The notes: generated from the sequence alone by a model not told the origin. 64,000 nucleotides of DNA from Symsagittifera roscoffensis (GCF_963678635.1 NC_087062.1:50484178-50548177); one strand, 5' to 3'. Counted from the first letter of the stretch, positions 23,645 to 35,251 are shown. Program-made: numbers and translations.

Positions 23645-23978
23645 ACTTAATTTTGAATTGCTTCCATTGAAAAACGACTATTTTTTTGTGGAAATACTCG
23701 GCAAAAAAAACCTGAAGTTTTCAAAAATCCATTGCTTGAAAGGCTTCAAAAGAAAAATGTATAACATTGGCCAACCGACTTTCTTCATGAACAAACTTAA
23801 AATTTTTTAACGTTTATTTGCTTGACTAGTCTGCTTAGACTAATTTCAAAAAATTGCGAGCCGATTCCATCTCTAAAACTTTATGATTTGGAAAATTTGG
23901 TGGTGAGTTATTAACAAATTAGGTAAAAATCAGTTGTTGTGCTTACCGAGTTCAGTTCAGGTGATTTTAAAAACTAAT

Positions 23979-24060
23979 AGACAGAGATGGCATTCGAACC
24001 CACGCACGCAGGACTTTTTGGATTGGCAGTCCAACACTTTAACTGATCGGCCATCTTGTC
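23979..24060 (-). pseudogene. tRNA-Ser-like copy with GCC anticodon (mirror of 21,994)
   Basis: Perfect anticodon stem TTGGA/TCCAA around CTGCCAA (GCC). D-arm GGCCGATCAGTTAAAG. T loop TTCGAAT kept with one T-stem mismatch. Confidence 0.6.
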
Positions 24061-24708
24061 TGACCACAGGTCAATCATTGGTAATTTGAATGAAACCAAT
24101 AAAACTTTGAAGCACAGTTGCTGTGCTTCAAATAGAATGCTTTTAAATCAAAATAATAAAACCTATCAAATCAAGCCATTTTTCGATCAAAAATAGACTT
24201 GAAGTCTTTTTTATAAAAAATGTAACGACGAAGGAAGCACTCTAGTCCTAGAACAGGGCTAGTTCAAATCATTTTATAGACAAATTCTTTTGGCAAACGT
24301 TTGAACCTTTTCTAAGCAACCTATAAAGGCTTTCGAACTATCAAACGAAGCGAAAAAAAAACCTAAGGAAAATTTAATTTTGCATTGGTTCCATTGAAAA
24401 ACGTTAATTTTTTGTGGAAAAGCATGACCAATTAAAATAACCTGAAAAATTTTCAAAATTGCATTGCTTGAATGTTTTCAAAAGAAAAACGTATAACAAT
24501 GGCTAACCGATTTTCTTCACGAACAAACTTAAAATTTTCCAACATTTAATTGCTTAACTACTCCTCTTAGACGAATTCCAAAAAGTTGCGACCCGATTTT
24601 ATCTCTACAACTTGTGATCTGGCAAATTCTCGGTGAGTTATTATCAATTGAGTTAAACAAAAGATGTTGTGCTCACCGAATTCAGTTCAGATGTTTTTAA
24701 AAACTAAT

Positions 24709-24794
24709 CGACAGAGCTGGGATTTGAAACAACGCACACAGAACGTATTAAATAGGCAGTCAATCCATCGCCTAAACCACTCGACCACCCAGTT
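24709..24794 (-). pseudogene. tRNA-Ser-like copy of the 4-nt-insertion class
   Basis: D-arm TGGTCGAGTGGTTTAGGCG intact. The anticodon region TTGACTGCCTATTTAA reads GCC but the stem is poor. T loop TTTCAAA-like, so the B box is damaged. Confidence 0.5.
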
Positions 24795-25451
24795 TGCACT
24801 GATCTCATTCGTTGGTAAATTGAATCGAACAATAGAAATTTGAAACAAAGATATGCCATGCTTCAAATAGAATATTTTTTTTGCTCAAAAGAATAAAAGC
24901 TATCAAATCAAGCCATCGTTCGACCAAAAATAATTTCAAAATTTTTGGAATTAATTTGTATTGACGAATTAAACATTCTAGTCTTGAAACAGGACTAGTT
25001 CATATCGTTTTATATACCAAACCTTTTCCTCATTTTTGCGAAACGAAGTTTTTCTAAGCAACCTGTTAGAGCTTTCAAACTATCATACGAAGCGAATTGA
25101 AAATTTAAGGAAAATTTAATTTTGTCTTGCTTCCATTGAAAAACGATAGTTTTTTGTGGAAAAGCTGGACCAAAAAAACAACCTGAATTTTTTCAAAATT
25201 CCATTAATTGATTGTTTTCGATAGAAAAACGTATAACCATGGTCATCCGATTTTCTTCACGAAAAAACTTAAAGCTTTTCAACGTTTCCTTGCTTGAGTA
25301 AACTGCTTAGACAAATTTCAAAAAATGGTGAGCCGATTCTTCTTCTAATACCTTGTGATCTGACAAATTTCTCGGTATGTTAATAAAAAAATTTGGTAAA
25401 AATCAGTTTTTGTGCTTACTGAATTCTGTTCAGGTTTTTTCGAAAACTAAT

Positions 25452-25533
25452 TGTCAGAGATGGGATTCGCACACAGGAACGCAGAACGTATTGGATTAGC
25501 AGCTTAATGCCTTAACAAATTGGCCAAATTGTT
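25452..25533 (-). pseudogene. Decayed tRNA-Ser-like copy, GCT
   Basis: Anticodon region AAGCTGCTAATCCAA. The 5' acceptor strand (AACAATT) no longer pairs with CTCTGAC. T loop TGCGAAT. Confidence 0.5.
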
Positions 25534-25629
25534 ACCAGAGGTCATTCGATGGTAAATTGAATCGAACCAATAAAAACTTGAAGCAAAGATTGTTCATCGA
25601 ATTCTGTTCAGGTGTTTTTAAAAACTAAT

Positions 25630-25715
25630 CGACAGAGTTGGGATTCGAACTCTCGCACACAGAACGTATTAGATTAGCAGTCTATCCATCGCCTAAACCA
25701 CTCGACCACCCAGTC
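25630..25715 (-). pseudogene. tRNA-Ser(GCT)-like copy with 4-nt insertion
   Basis: Acceptor GACTGGG/CTCTGTC has one T-T mismatch. The D-arm TGGTCGAGTGGTTTAGGCG and T loop TTCGAAT are intact. The short anticodon stem TAGA/TCTA encloses CTGCTAA (GCT, Ser). Four extra nt lie between D-arm and anticodon stem. T5 follows 6 nt past the 3' end, so it has everything needed for Pol III transcription. Confidence 0.55.
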
Positions 25716-26405
25716 TGCACTGATTTCATTCGTTGGTAATTTGAATCGAACTATAGAAATTTGAAGCAAAGATATGCTATGTTTCAAATAGAAAATTTTT
25801 TTTGCTCAAAATAATAAAAACTATCAAATCAAGCCATCGTTCGATCAAAAATAGTTTTGAAATTTTTTGTAATTAAGTTGTATTGACGAAGTTGTATTAA
25901 GTTGTTTTTGTAATTAAGTTGTATTTTTCAAGCATTCTAGTCTTGAAAAAGGACTAGTCCAAATCGTTTTATAAACCAAATCGTTTCGCCAATTTTTGCG
26001 AAACGAAGTTTTTCTAAGCAACCTGTTAGAGCTTTCAAACTATAATAATAAGCGAAATGAAATATTAGGGAAAATTTTGTTTTTTTTCTTGCTTCCATTG
26101 AAAAACGATAGTTTTTTGTGGAAAAGCTGGATCAAAAAGCAACCTGAAATTTTTCAAAGTTCCATTATTTGATTGTTTTTGATAGAAAAACCTATAACAA
26201 TGGTCATCCGATTTTCTTCATGTAAAAACTTAAAGCTTTTCAACGTTTCTTTGCTTGACTAAACTCCTTAAACAAGTTTCAAAAAAAGTTGAGCCGATTT
26301 TTTTTCTAATAACTTGTGATCTGAGAATTTTCTCAGTATATTATTAACAAAATTTGGTAAAAATCAGTTTTTGTGCTTACTGTTCAGGTTTTTTCGAAAA
26401 GTAAT

Positions 26406-26487
26406 CGTCAGAGATGAGATTCGCACCCAGGAACGCAGAGCGTATTGGATAAGCAGTTTAATGCCTTGACAAATCGGCCATTTTAAT
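26406..26487 (-). pseudogene. Decayed tRNA-Ser-like copy, GCT
   Basis: TGGCCGATTTGTCAAGGC D-arm, CTGCTTA loop, T loop TGCGAAT. 5' acceptor strand ATTAAAA does not pair. Confidence 0.5.
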
Positions 26488-27120
26488 ACCAGAGGTCATT
26501 CGCAGGTAAATTGAATCGAACCAATAAAAATTTGAAGCAAAGATGCTATGCTTAAAATAGAATACTGTTTTGTTCAAAATAATAAAACCTATCAAAGCAA
26601 GCCATTGCTCGATCGAAAACAGAATTGACATCTTGGTATAAAAACTGGAAAGACGAGGTAAGCACTCTAGTTTCAGAACAGGATAAGTTCAAAGCGTTTT
26701 ATAGACCAACTCGTTTCACTGAAATTTCAAGTTTTTCTAAGCAACCTGTTAGAGCTTTCAAACAATGAAACGAAGCGAAACAAAAATTTAGGAAAAACCT
26801 ATTTTCCAAAATCTCCCATTGAAAAAATATAATTTTGTTGCTGAAAACTTGGGCCACAAAATAAACCTGCAGTTTTTCAAAATGCTTTTGCTACAATGGT
26901 TTCCATAAAAAAACTTATATATCTAGGCATCCGAATGGCTTCAAGAAGAATTCTGAATGATTGAAAATTTGGTTGCTTGCCAAGTCTGCTTATTTTGGCG
27001 AGTCGATTTGTTCTCTTAGTTTTTGTGATCTGACAACTGTCTCGGTGAGTTATTATCAATTGAGGTAAACAAAGGTTGTTGTGCTCACCGAATTATTTTC
27101 AGGTGTTTTTAAAAACTAAT

Positions 27121-28665
27121 CAACATAGCTGGAATTCGAACCCACGCACACAGAACGTATTAGATTAACTGTCTATCCTTCGCCTAAACCACTCGGACAC
27201 CCTGTCTGCACTGAACTCATTCGTTGGAAAATTGAATCGAACAATAAAAATTTGAAGCAAAGATATGCTACGCTTTAAATAGAATATTTTTTTTTGCTCA
27301 AAAAAAAAAATCAAAAAAACTATCAAATCAAGCCATCGTTCGATCAAAAATAGTTTTGAAGTTTTTGTAAATTAAATGTATTGACGAAGTAAGCATTCTA
27401 GTCTTGAAACAGGACTAGTTCGAATCGCTTTTTAGACCAAATCGTTTCGCCAATTTTTCAAGTTTTCTAAGCAACCTGTTAGAGCTTTCAAACTATCATA
27501 CGAAGCGAAGTGAAAATTTAGGGAAAATTTTATTTTGTCTTGCTTCCATTGAAAAACGATAGTTTTTTGTGGAAAAGCTGGACCAAAAAAGCAACCTGAA
27601 AATTTTCAATATTCCATTATTTGAATGTTTTCGATAGAAAAACCTAAAACAATGGTCATCCGATTTTCTTCATGAAAAAACTGAAAACTTTTCAACGTTT
27701 CCTTGCTTGACTAAACTGCTTAGACAAATTTCAAAAAATGGTGAGCCGATTTTTTTTCTAATACCTTGTGATCTGACATATTTCTCAGTAAGTTTTTAAC
27801 AAAATTTGGTAAAAATCAGTTTTTGTGCTTACTGAATTTTGTTCAGGTGTTTTCGAAAACTAATTGTCAGAGATGAGATTCGCACCCAGGAACACAAAGC
27901 GTATTGGATAAGCAGTCCAATGCCTTAACAAATCGGCGGATTTAATACCAGAGGTCATTCGCTGGTAAATTAAATCGAACCAAAAAAATTTTGAAGCAAA
28001 GATGCTATGCTTTAAATAGAATATTGTTTTGTTCAAAATAATAAAACCTATCAAAGCAAGCCATTGCTTGATCGAGAATAGAATTGACATCTTTGTATAA
28101 AAACTGGAAAGACGAGGTAAGCACTCTGGTTTCAGAACAGGACAAGTTCAAAGCGTTATATAGACAAACTCGTTTCACTGAAATTTCAAGTTTTTCTAAG
28201 CAACCTGTTAGAGCTTTCAAACAATGAAACGAAGCGAAACAAAAATTTAGGAAAAACCTATTTTCCAAAATCTCCCATTGAAAAAATATAATTTTGTTGC
28301 TGAAAACTTGGGCCACAAAATAAACCTGCAGTTTTTCAAAATGCTTTTGCTACAATGGTTTCCATAAAAAAACTTATATATCTAGGCATCCGAATGGCTT
28401 CAAGAAGAATTCTGAATGATTGAAAATTTGGTTGCTTGCCAAGTCTGCTTATTTTGGCGAGTCGATTTGTTCTCTTAGTTTTTGTGATCTGACAACTGTC
28501 TCGGTGAGTTATTATCAATTGAGGTAAACAAAGGTTGTTGTGCTCACCGAATTATTTTCAGGTGTTTTTAAAAACTAATCAACATAGCTGGAATTCGAAC
28601 CCACGCACACAGAACGTATTAGATTAACTGTCTATCCTTCGCCTAAACCACTCGGGCACCCTGTC
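27121..28665 (-). pseudogene. Three tRNA-Ser-like copies in the duplicated block (first copy set)
   Basis: 27,121-27,206 and its duplicate 28,580-28,665 read GACAGGGTGTCCGAG (or TGCCCGAG) with TAGA/TCTA around CAGTTAA, giving GTT. 27,865-27,946 has the CCGCCG D-arm variant and loop CTGCTTA. All have broken acceptors; the T loop of the first two (TTCGAAT) is intact. Confidence 0.5.
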
Positions 28666-29321
28666 TGCACTGAACTCATTCGTTGGAAAATTGAATCGAA
28701 CAATAAAAATTTGAAGCAAAGATATGCTACGCTTTAAATAGAATATTTTTTTTGCTCAAAAAAAAAATCAAAAAAACTATCAAATCAAGCCATCGTTCGA
28801 TCAAAAATAGTTTTGAAGTTTTTGTAAATTAAATGTATTGACGAAGTAAGCATTCTAGTCTTGAAACAGGACTAGTTCGAATCGCTTTTTAGACCAAATC
28901 GTTTCGCCAATTTTTCAAGTTTTCTAAGCAACCTGTTAGAGCTTTCAAACTATCATACGAAGCGAAGTGAAAATTTAGGGAAAATTTTATTTTGTCTTGC
29001 TTCCATTGAAAAACGATAGTTTTTTGTGGAAAAGCTGGACCAAAAAAGCAACCTGAAAATTTTCAATATTCCATTATTTGAATGTTTTCGATAGAAAAAC
29101 CTATAACAATGGTCATCCGATTTTCTTCATGAAAAAACTGAAAACTTTTCAACGTTTCCTTGCTTGACTAAACTGCTTAGACAAATTTCAAAAAATGGTG
29201 AGCCGATTTTTTTTCTAATACCTTGTGATCTGACATATTTCTCAGTAAGTTTTTAACAAAATTTGGTAAAAATCAGTTTTTGTGCTTACTGAATTTTGTT
29301 CAGGTGTTTTCGAAAACTAAT

Positions 29322-29403
29322 TGTCAGAGATGAGATTCGCACCCAGGAACACAAAGCGTATTGGATAAGCAGTCCAATGCCTTAACAAATCGGCGGATTT
29401 AAT
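29322..29403 (-). pseudogene. tRNA-Ser-like copy, duplicate of 27,865
   Basis: Same sequence class as 27,865-27,946, offset 1,457 bp. GCT anticodon, replaced 5' acceptor strand. Confidence 0.5.
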
Positions 29404-30039
29404 ACCAGAGGTCATTCGCTGGTAAATTAAATCGAACCAAAAAAATTTTGAAGCAAAGATGCTATGCTTTAAATAGAATATTGTTTTGTTCAAAATAATA
29501 AAACCTATCAAAGCAAGCCATTGCTTGATCGAGAATAGAATTGACATCTTTGTATAAAAACTGGAAAGACGAGGTAAGCACTCAGGTTTCAGAACAGGAC
29601 AAGTTCAAAGCGTTATATAGACAAACTCGTTTCACTGAAATTTCAAGTTTTTCTAAGCAACCTGTTAGAGCTTTCAAACAATGAAACGAAGCGAAGCAAA
29701 AATTTATGAAAAACCTATTTTCGAAATTCTCCCATTGAAAAAATATTTTTTTTTGCTGAAAACTTGGGCCACAAAACTAACCTGCAATTTTTCAAGATGC
29801 TTTTGCTTCAATGGTTTCCATAAAAAAACTTATATATTTAGCCATCCGAAATGCTTCAAAAGAGAATTCTAAATGATTGAAAATTTGGTTGCTTGCCAAG
29901 TCTGCTAATTTTGGCGAGTCGATTTATTCTCTTAGTTTTTGTGATCTGACAACTGTCTCGATGAGTTTTTAACAAACTTAGGTAAACAATCATTTTCAAG
30001 GCTTACCGAATTCAGTTCATATATTTTTAAAAACGAGTC

Positions 30040-30120
30040 GGCACAGATGGTATTCGATACCAGGCACGCAGACCGTTTTGAATTAGCAGTCCAATGCCAT
30101 AATATTTTGGCCACCCTGTC
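30040..30120 (-). pseudogene. Decayed tRNA-Ser-like copy (mirror of 18,388)
   Basis: Starts GACAGGGTGGCCAAAATAT; GCT-bearing loop ACTGCTAATTCAA; 3' insertion CTGTGCC. Shares every defect of its plus-arm partner. Confidence 0.55.
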
Positions 30121-30671
30121 TGACCACAGGTCAGCTATTGGTAAATCAAAAAGAACCAAAAAAAAATTTGCAGCAAAGTTTGAAATTTCAAAACAATTGT
30201 GAAGCACTCTACTTTTAGTACAGTCTTAGTTCAAATTGTTTTCTTTGCCAACTCATTTCGCTAAAATTTTCTAAGCAATCCAATAAAGCTTCGAAATTAT
30301 GAAACAATGCAAAACAAAATTAAAAATAACTTCAACTTAGGTTACTTCCAAAGGAGGTAATTTTTTTTGCAGAAAAACTCGGCCAAAAAAGTAAAATTAA
30401 TTTTTTCAAAGTTTTTTTTCGCTTGGAGGGTTTGTTTCAATTTAAAAACGGAAAACATTGGCCATTTGATTTTCTTGATGAAATAACTCTAAATTGTTTC
30501 AAAGTTTGCTTGCGTGATTAGTCTGCTCAGACAAATTGCAATTGGTTGCTTTCCATTTTGTGCTGTGAATTTTTGTGATCTGTAAACGTTTTTGGTGAGT
30601 TGTTAACAAAATTAGGTAAATATCAGTTTTTGTGGGTACCTATTTCAGCTCGGGTGTTTTAGAAAACTAAT

Positions 30672-30753
30672 CGACAGGGATGGTATTCAAACCCACACAC
30701 GCAGAACATATTGGATTAGCATTTCAATGCCTTAAACTCTCCGCCAACCTGTA
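30672..30753 (-). pseudogene. tRNA-Ser(GCT)-like copy
   Basis: Near-copy of 17,817-17,898, with loop ATGCTAA and one anticodon-stem mismatch. It occurs twice on this arm (also 32,223), though only once on the plus arm. Confidence 0.55.
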
Positions 30754-31389
30754 AGACCTGAAATCAAACATTGGTGAATGCAATCGAACCAATAAAAGAA
30801 TTAAGCAAAGTTGCTTTTCTTCAAATAGAATAATTTTTTTGCTCAAAACAATGAAACCTATCAACTCTTACCAAAACTTTGCATTATTTGACTTGATGTC
30901 CATGACTTTAAACTAGAAGGCTGAAGTAGGTACTCTAATTTTAGAACAGTACTCATTTCAGAACGTTTCATAGACCAAACCAGTTCGCTAAAACTTCATG
31001 TTTTTCTGAGCGAGCTTTGAAACTATGAAAGGAATCGAAACAAAAATATAAGAAAAACTTCAATTTTAGTTGTTCCATAGAAAACCGATAATTTTTTGCG
31101 GGAAAGCTCGGCCAGAAACGTTACCTCAATTTTTTGAAATTCCATTGATTGATTAGTTTCGATTGAAAAACGTATAACATTGGCCAACCGACTTTCTTCT
31201 TGAAACAACTTGTTGTTTTTCAAACTTTGATTGCTTGACTAGTTTGCTTAGACAAACTTCAATTGTTTGCCTGCCGAATCTTTCTCAAAAAATTTTGATT
31301 TAAAAATTATTTAGTGAGTTCTAAACATATTTAGGTAGAAATCACTTTTTGTGCTCACCGAGTTCAGTTGATGTTTTAAAAAACTTATT

Positions 31390-31471
31390 CGACAGAGATG
31401 GAATTCAGAGCCACGCACTCAGACCATATTGGAGTTATATTCCAACGGCGTAACCACTCGGCCACCCTGTC
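31390..31471 (-). pseudogene. Well-paired tRNA-Ser-like copy with ATA anticodon
   Basis: Acceptor GACAGGG/CTCTGTC pairs at all seven positions (two G-T), discriminator G. D-arm TGGCCGAGTGGTTACGCCG. Perfect anticodon stem TTGGA/TCCAA around ATATAAC. The T loop is CTCTGAATT, so T54 and the B box are damaged. Of the Ser-type copies its acceptor and anticodon stems are the best, yet the anticodon cannot read Ser. Confidence 0.55.
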
Positions 31472-32222
31472 TGAAGGCAATCATTGATTTAATGAATCGA
31501 ACGCAAAAAAATGAAGCAAACTTGCTTCGCTTCAGATAGAATAATTATTAGCTCAGAACAAAAAAACGTATCAAATCAAGCTATTGTTCGATCAAAACTA
31601 TATTTGACGTTGGGTATATGAAATGTATTGATGAAATAAGCTTACCAGTCTTAGAACAGGACTAGTGCAAATCTTTTTATAGACCAAATCGTTTCGCTAA
31701 AAATTCCAGTTTTTCTTAGCCACCTGTTAGAGCTTGGAAACTATCAAACGATGCGAAACAAAAAATTAATTAAAACCTAATTTTACATTGCTTCCGTTGA
31801 AAAACGATAGTTTTTTGTGGAAAAACTCGGCCAAAAAAGTAACCTGAAGTTTTTCAAAAATCCATGCCTTGAATGGTTTCAACAGAGAAACGTATAACAT
31901 TGGCCATCCGATTTTCTTCATGAACAAACTTAAAATTCTTCAACATTTGGTTGCTTGACTACTCTGCTTAGACAAAACTCGCAGACTCGGTTTGTTTCAA
32001 TGTAAAAAAACGGAAATTAATTGGCCAATTGCTTGATGAAAAAATTTTTTCAAAGTTTGCTTGCATGATTAGTCTGCTCAGACAATTTTCAATTGGTTGC
32101 ATTCCAATTTGTGCTGTGAAATTTTGTGATCTGTAAATTTTTTTGGTGAGTTGTTAATAAAATTAGGCAAATATCAGTTTTTGTGGGTACCTAATTCAGC
32201 TCAGGTGTTTAAAAAAACTAAT

Positions 32223-32304
32223 CGACAGGGATGGTATTCAAACCCACGCACGCAGAACATATTGGATTAGCATTTCAATGCCTTAACCTCTCCGCCAACC
32301 TGTA
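32223..32304 (-). pseudogene. tRNA-Ser(GCT)-like copy, identical to plus-strand 17,817
   Basis: Reading the reverse complement gives the same 82 nt as 17,817-17,898, from TACAGGTTGGCGGAGAGG to CCTGTCG. Such identity between opposite arms points to recent conversion or recent duplication. Confidence 0.6.
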
Positions 32305-32877
32305 TAACCTGAATTCAAACGTTGGTAAATGCAATCGAACCAATAAAAAATTTAAACAAAGTTGCTTTTCTTCAAATATAATAATTTTTTTGCTCAAAAC
32401 AATGAAACCTATCAACTCTTACCAAAATTGTGCATTATTTGACTTGATGTCTATGAATTTAACCTAATTTTAGAACAGTACTCATTTCAGAACGTTTCAT
32501 AGACCAAATCAGTTCGCTAAAACTTCATGTTTTTCTGAGCGAGCTTTGAAACTATGAAAGGAATCGAAACAAAAATATCAGAAAAACTTCAATTTTAATT
32601 GCTTCCATAGAAAACCGATAATTTTTTTGCGGGAAAGCTCGGCCAAAAACGTAACCTCAAGTTTTTTGAAATTCCATTGATTGATTAGTCTGTGTATTTG
32701 AAAATAAATGATGAAGTTAGCAATATAGCCTTAGAACAGGGCTAGTTCAAATAGTTATTTGAACCAAATCGTGCTACAAGACAAAATAAGGTAATTTTTT
32801 TATTCTTCCTAGACAAAATTAGGTAAATATCAGTTTTGTGCTTACAAAATTCAGTTCAGATGTTTTGAAAAACTAAT

Positions 32878-34350
32878 CGACCGGTATGGGATTCGGACCC
32901 ACGCACGCACAACATATTGAATATCACTTCAACCCCTTAACCCCTCGGGCAACCTGAAACACCAGAATTCAATTTTTGGTAAATTGAATCAAACAAATAA
33001 AAAATTAAAGCAAAGTTGCTTCGCTTCAAATAGAATAGTTTTTTTTTGCTCAAAACAAAAACGTATCATATCAAGCCATTGTTCGATCAAAAATAGACTT
33101 GACGTCTGTGTATAGAAAAAGTAACGACGAAGTAAGTACTCTAGTCTTAGAACAGAACTAGTGCAAATCTTCTTAAAGACCAAATAATTTCGCTAAATTT
33201 TCAAGGTTTTTTAAGCAACCTGTTAGAGCTACACAAAAAATTAAGTAAAACCTAATTTTTTTTGCTTACGTTGAAAAACGATAAATTTTTGTGGAAAAAC
33301 TCGGCCAAAAAAGTAACCTGAATTTTTTCAAAATCCATGCCTTAAATGGTTTCAATAGAAAAACGTATAACCTTGGCATTCCGATTTTCTTCCTGAACAA
33401 ACCTAAAATTTTCAACGTTTGGTTGCTTGACTAGTCTGCTTGGACGAACTGCAAAGTTTTTGGGTGAGTTATTAATAAAATTAGGAAATAATCAGTTTTT
33501 GTGCTTACCGAATTCATTTCAGGTGTTTTTAAAAACTAATCGACAGGGATGGGATTCGGAACCACGCACGCAGAACATATTGAATAGCATTTCAACCCCT
33601 TAACCTCTCGGGAAACCTGTAGGACCAGAAGTCATTTTTTAGTAAAATGAATTGAACCAATAAAAAATTAGGCAAGGTTGCTTCGCTTCAAATTGAATAA
33701 TTATTTAGCTCAAATTAGAAAAAAAACTTATCAAATCAAGCCATTGTTCGATCAAAAATAAACAAGACGTCTGTGTATAGAAAATATAATGACGAAATAA
33801 GCTCTCTATTCTTAGGACAAGACTAGTGCAAATCTTCTTAAAGACCAAATCATTTCGCTAATTTTTCAAGGTTTTTTAAGCAACCTGTTAGAGCTTTAAA
33901 ACTATCAAACGAAGCGAAACAAAAAGTTAGGGAAAACCTAATTTTTATTGCGTCCGTTGAAAAATGATAACTTTTTGTCGAAAAACTCGGCCAAAAAAGT
34001 AACCTGAATTTTTTCAAATTTCCATGCCCTAAATGGTTTCAATAGAAAAACGTTCAACCTTGGCCATCCGATTTTATTCATGAACAAACTTAAAAATTTT
34101 CAACGTTTGGTTGCTTGAGTAGTCTGCTTAGACGAACATCAGGGGTTTGTGAGCCAGTTCTTACTACATTTTATGATCTGACAATTTTGTTGGTGAGTTT
34201 TTTACATATTTAGGTGAACATCATTTTTGGTGCCTACCGAATTCAGTTCAGGTGTTTTAAAAAATTACAGGATAGTAATGGGTTTCGAAACCACGCACGC
34301 AGAACATATTGGAAAGCACTTAAACCCCCTAACCCCTCGGGCAATTTGGA
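32878..34350 (-). pseudogene. Three tRNA-Ser-like copies next to the Ala segment
   Basis: 32,878-32,958 (GAT in anticodon position, mirror of 16,721), 33,541-33,621 (mirror of 16,014) and 34,269-34,350 (mirror of 15,283). D-arms CCCGAGGGG or CCCGAGAGG; acceptors decayed. A long unit without a tRNA fills 34,351-34,930. Confidence 0.55.
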
Positions 34351-34968
34351 AGATCAGAAGTCGATTTTCGATAAAATGAATCGAACCAATAAAAAAAGAA
34401 AGCAAAGCTGCTTCGCTACAAATAGAATAGTTTTTTTTGCTCAAAACAAAAAAAAACGTATCAAATCAAGCCATTGTTCGATGAAAAGTAGACTTGACGT
34501 CTGTGTGTAGAAAATATAATGGCGAAATAAGAACTCTTGTCTTAGAACATGACTAGTGCAAATCTTCTTATAGACCAAACCGATTCGCTAAAATTTCAAG
34601 TTTTTCTAAACACCCTGTTAAATCTTTGAAACTATCAAACGAAGCGAAACAAAAAATTAAGGAAAACCTTATTTTTTTGCTTCCGTTGAAAAACGTTAGT
34701 TGTATTTGGAACAACTCGGCCAAAAAGTAACCTGAAGCTTTTCAAAGTCCATGTCTTGAATGGTTTCAATAGAAAAACGTATAACCTTGCCCATCCGATT
34801 CTCTTCATGAACAATCTTAAAATTTTTCAACGTTTTTTTGCTTGACTAGTCTGCTTAGACGAACTTTAAGGGTTTGCGAGTCGATTCTTACTCCAATTTT
34901 TTGTGACCTGGCAAGTTTTTTGGTGAGTTCAAAACACTCAAATAACGATTACGCAGTGTCTCAGGTTT

Positions 34969-35041
34969 TGGAGATGCAGTGCACTTATCTCCGTGCCTCT
35001 CGCATGCAAAGCGAGCGCTCTAACGTTCGGGCTGCCTCCAC
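34969..35041 (-). pseudogene. tRNA-Ala(TGC) pseudogene
   Basis: Loop TTTGCAT in a perfect CTCGC/GCGAG stem. The acceptor, D-arm (GCCC) and T stem are decayed. Lies at the junction with the Ser-type array. Confidence 0.55.
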
Positions 35042-35178
35042 ATTGTGGTAAAGTACCGCGTAGGTGTTTTGCCCAGTCGGCAATCTTGAGTTTTTTTCTT
35101 AGTAGTTCTGCTTTTGGCATGAAGTTTCAATATGCAATAGTTTTTTCTGCAGAAAGCCAAAAACAATTACGGAAGCTC

Positions 35179-35251
35179 TGGAGATGCAGGGCATTGATCC
35201 CCTTACCTCTCGCATGCGAAGCGAGCGCTCTACCATTTCAGTTACATCCAA
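35179..35251 (-). pseudogene. tRNA-Ala(CGC)-like copy
   Basis: Loop TTCGCAT in CTCGC/GCGAG reads CGC (Ala, GCG codon). D-stem AACTG and T stem are mismatched; 5' end TTGGATG. Confidence 0.55.

Larger units (their letters stand above)
26700..29680 (-). repeat. Tandem duplication of a two-unit block, offset ~1,459 bp
   Basis: The segment starting near 26,720 recurs almost base for base 1,457-1,459 bp further on; for example 26,877-27,059 matches 28,336-28,518, and the tRNA-like copies at 27,121 and 27,865 recur at 28,580 and 29,322. The plus arm has no matching extra pair, so the event came after the inverted repeat formed. Confidence 0.8.
23366..34930 (-). repeat. tRNA-Ser-type satellite array, minus arm (mirror of 14.7-23.4 kb)
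   Basis: The same unit family in reverse complement, with 17 tRNA-like copies. The order mirrors the plus arm: the copy with a GCC anticodon (21,994) matches 23,979-24,060; the fused-spacer copy (22,413) matches 23,564-23,644; the ATA copy (17,124) matches 31,390-31,471; the GAT copy (16,721) matches 32,878-32,958; the copy at 15,283 matches 34,269-34,350. Two extra segments lengthen this arm, a ~1.46-kb duplication at 26.7-29.7 kb and an extra unit near 31.5-32.3 kb. The centre is near 23,365, where the two strands meet tail to tail. Confidence 0.85.

Noticed and set aside
687-34930. LTR elements, transposons or tRNA-derived SINEs
   Set aside because: The units are head-to-tail tandem copies with no terminal repeats, target-site duplications, A-rich tails or transposase/reverse transcriptase frames.
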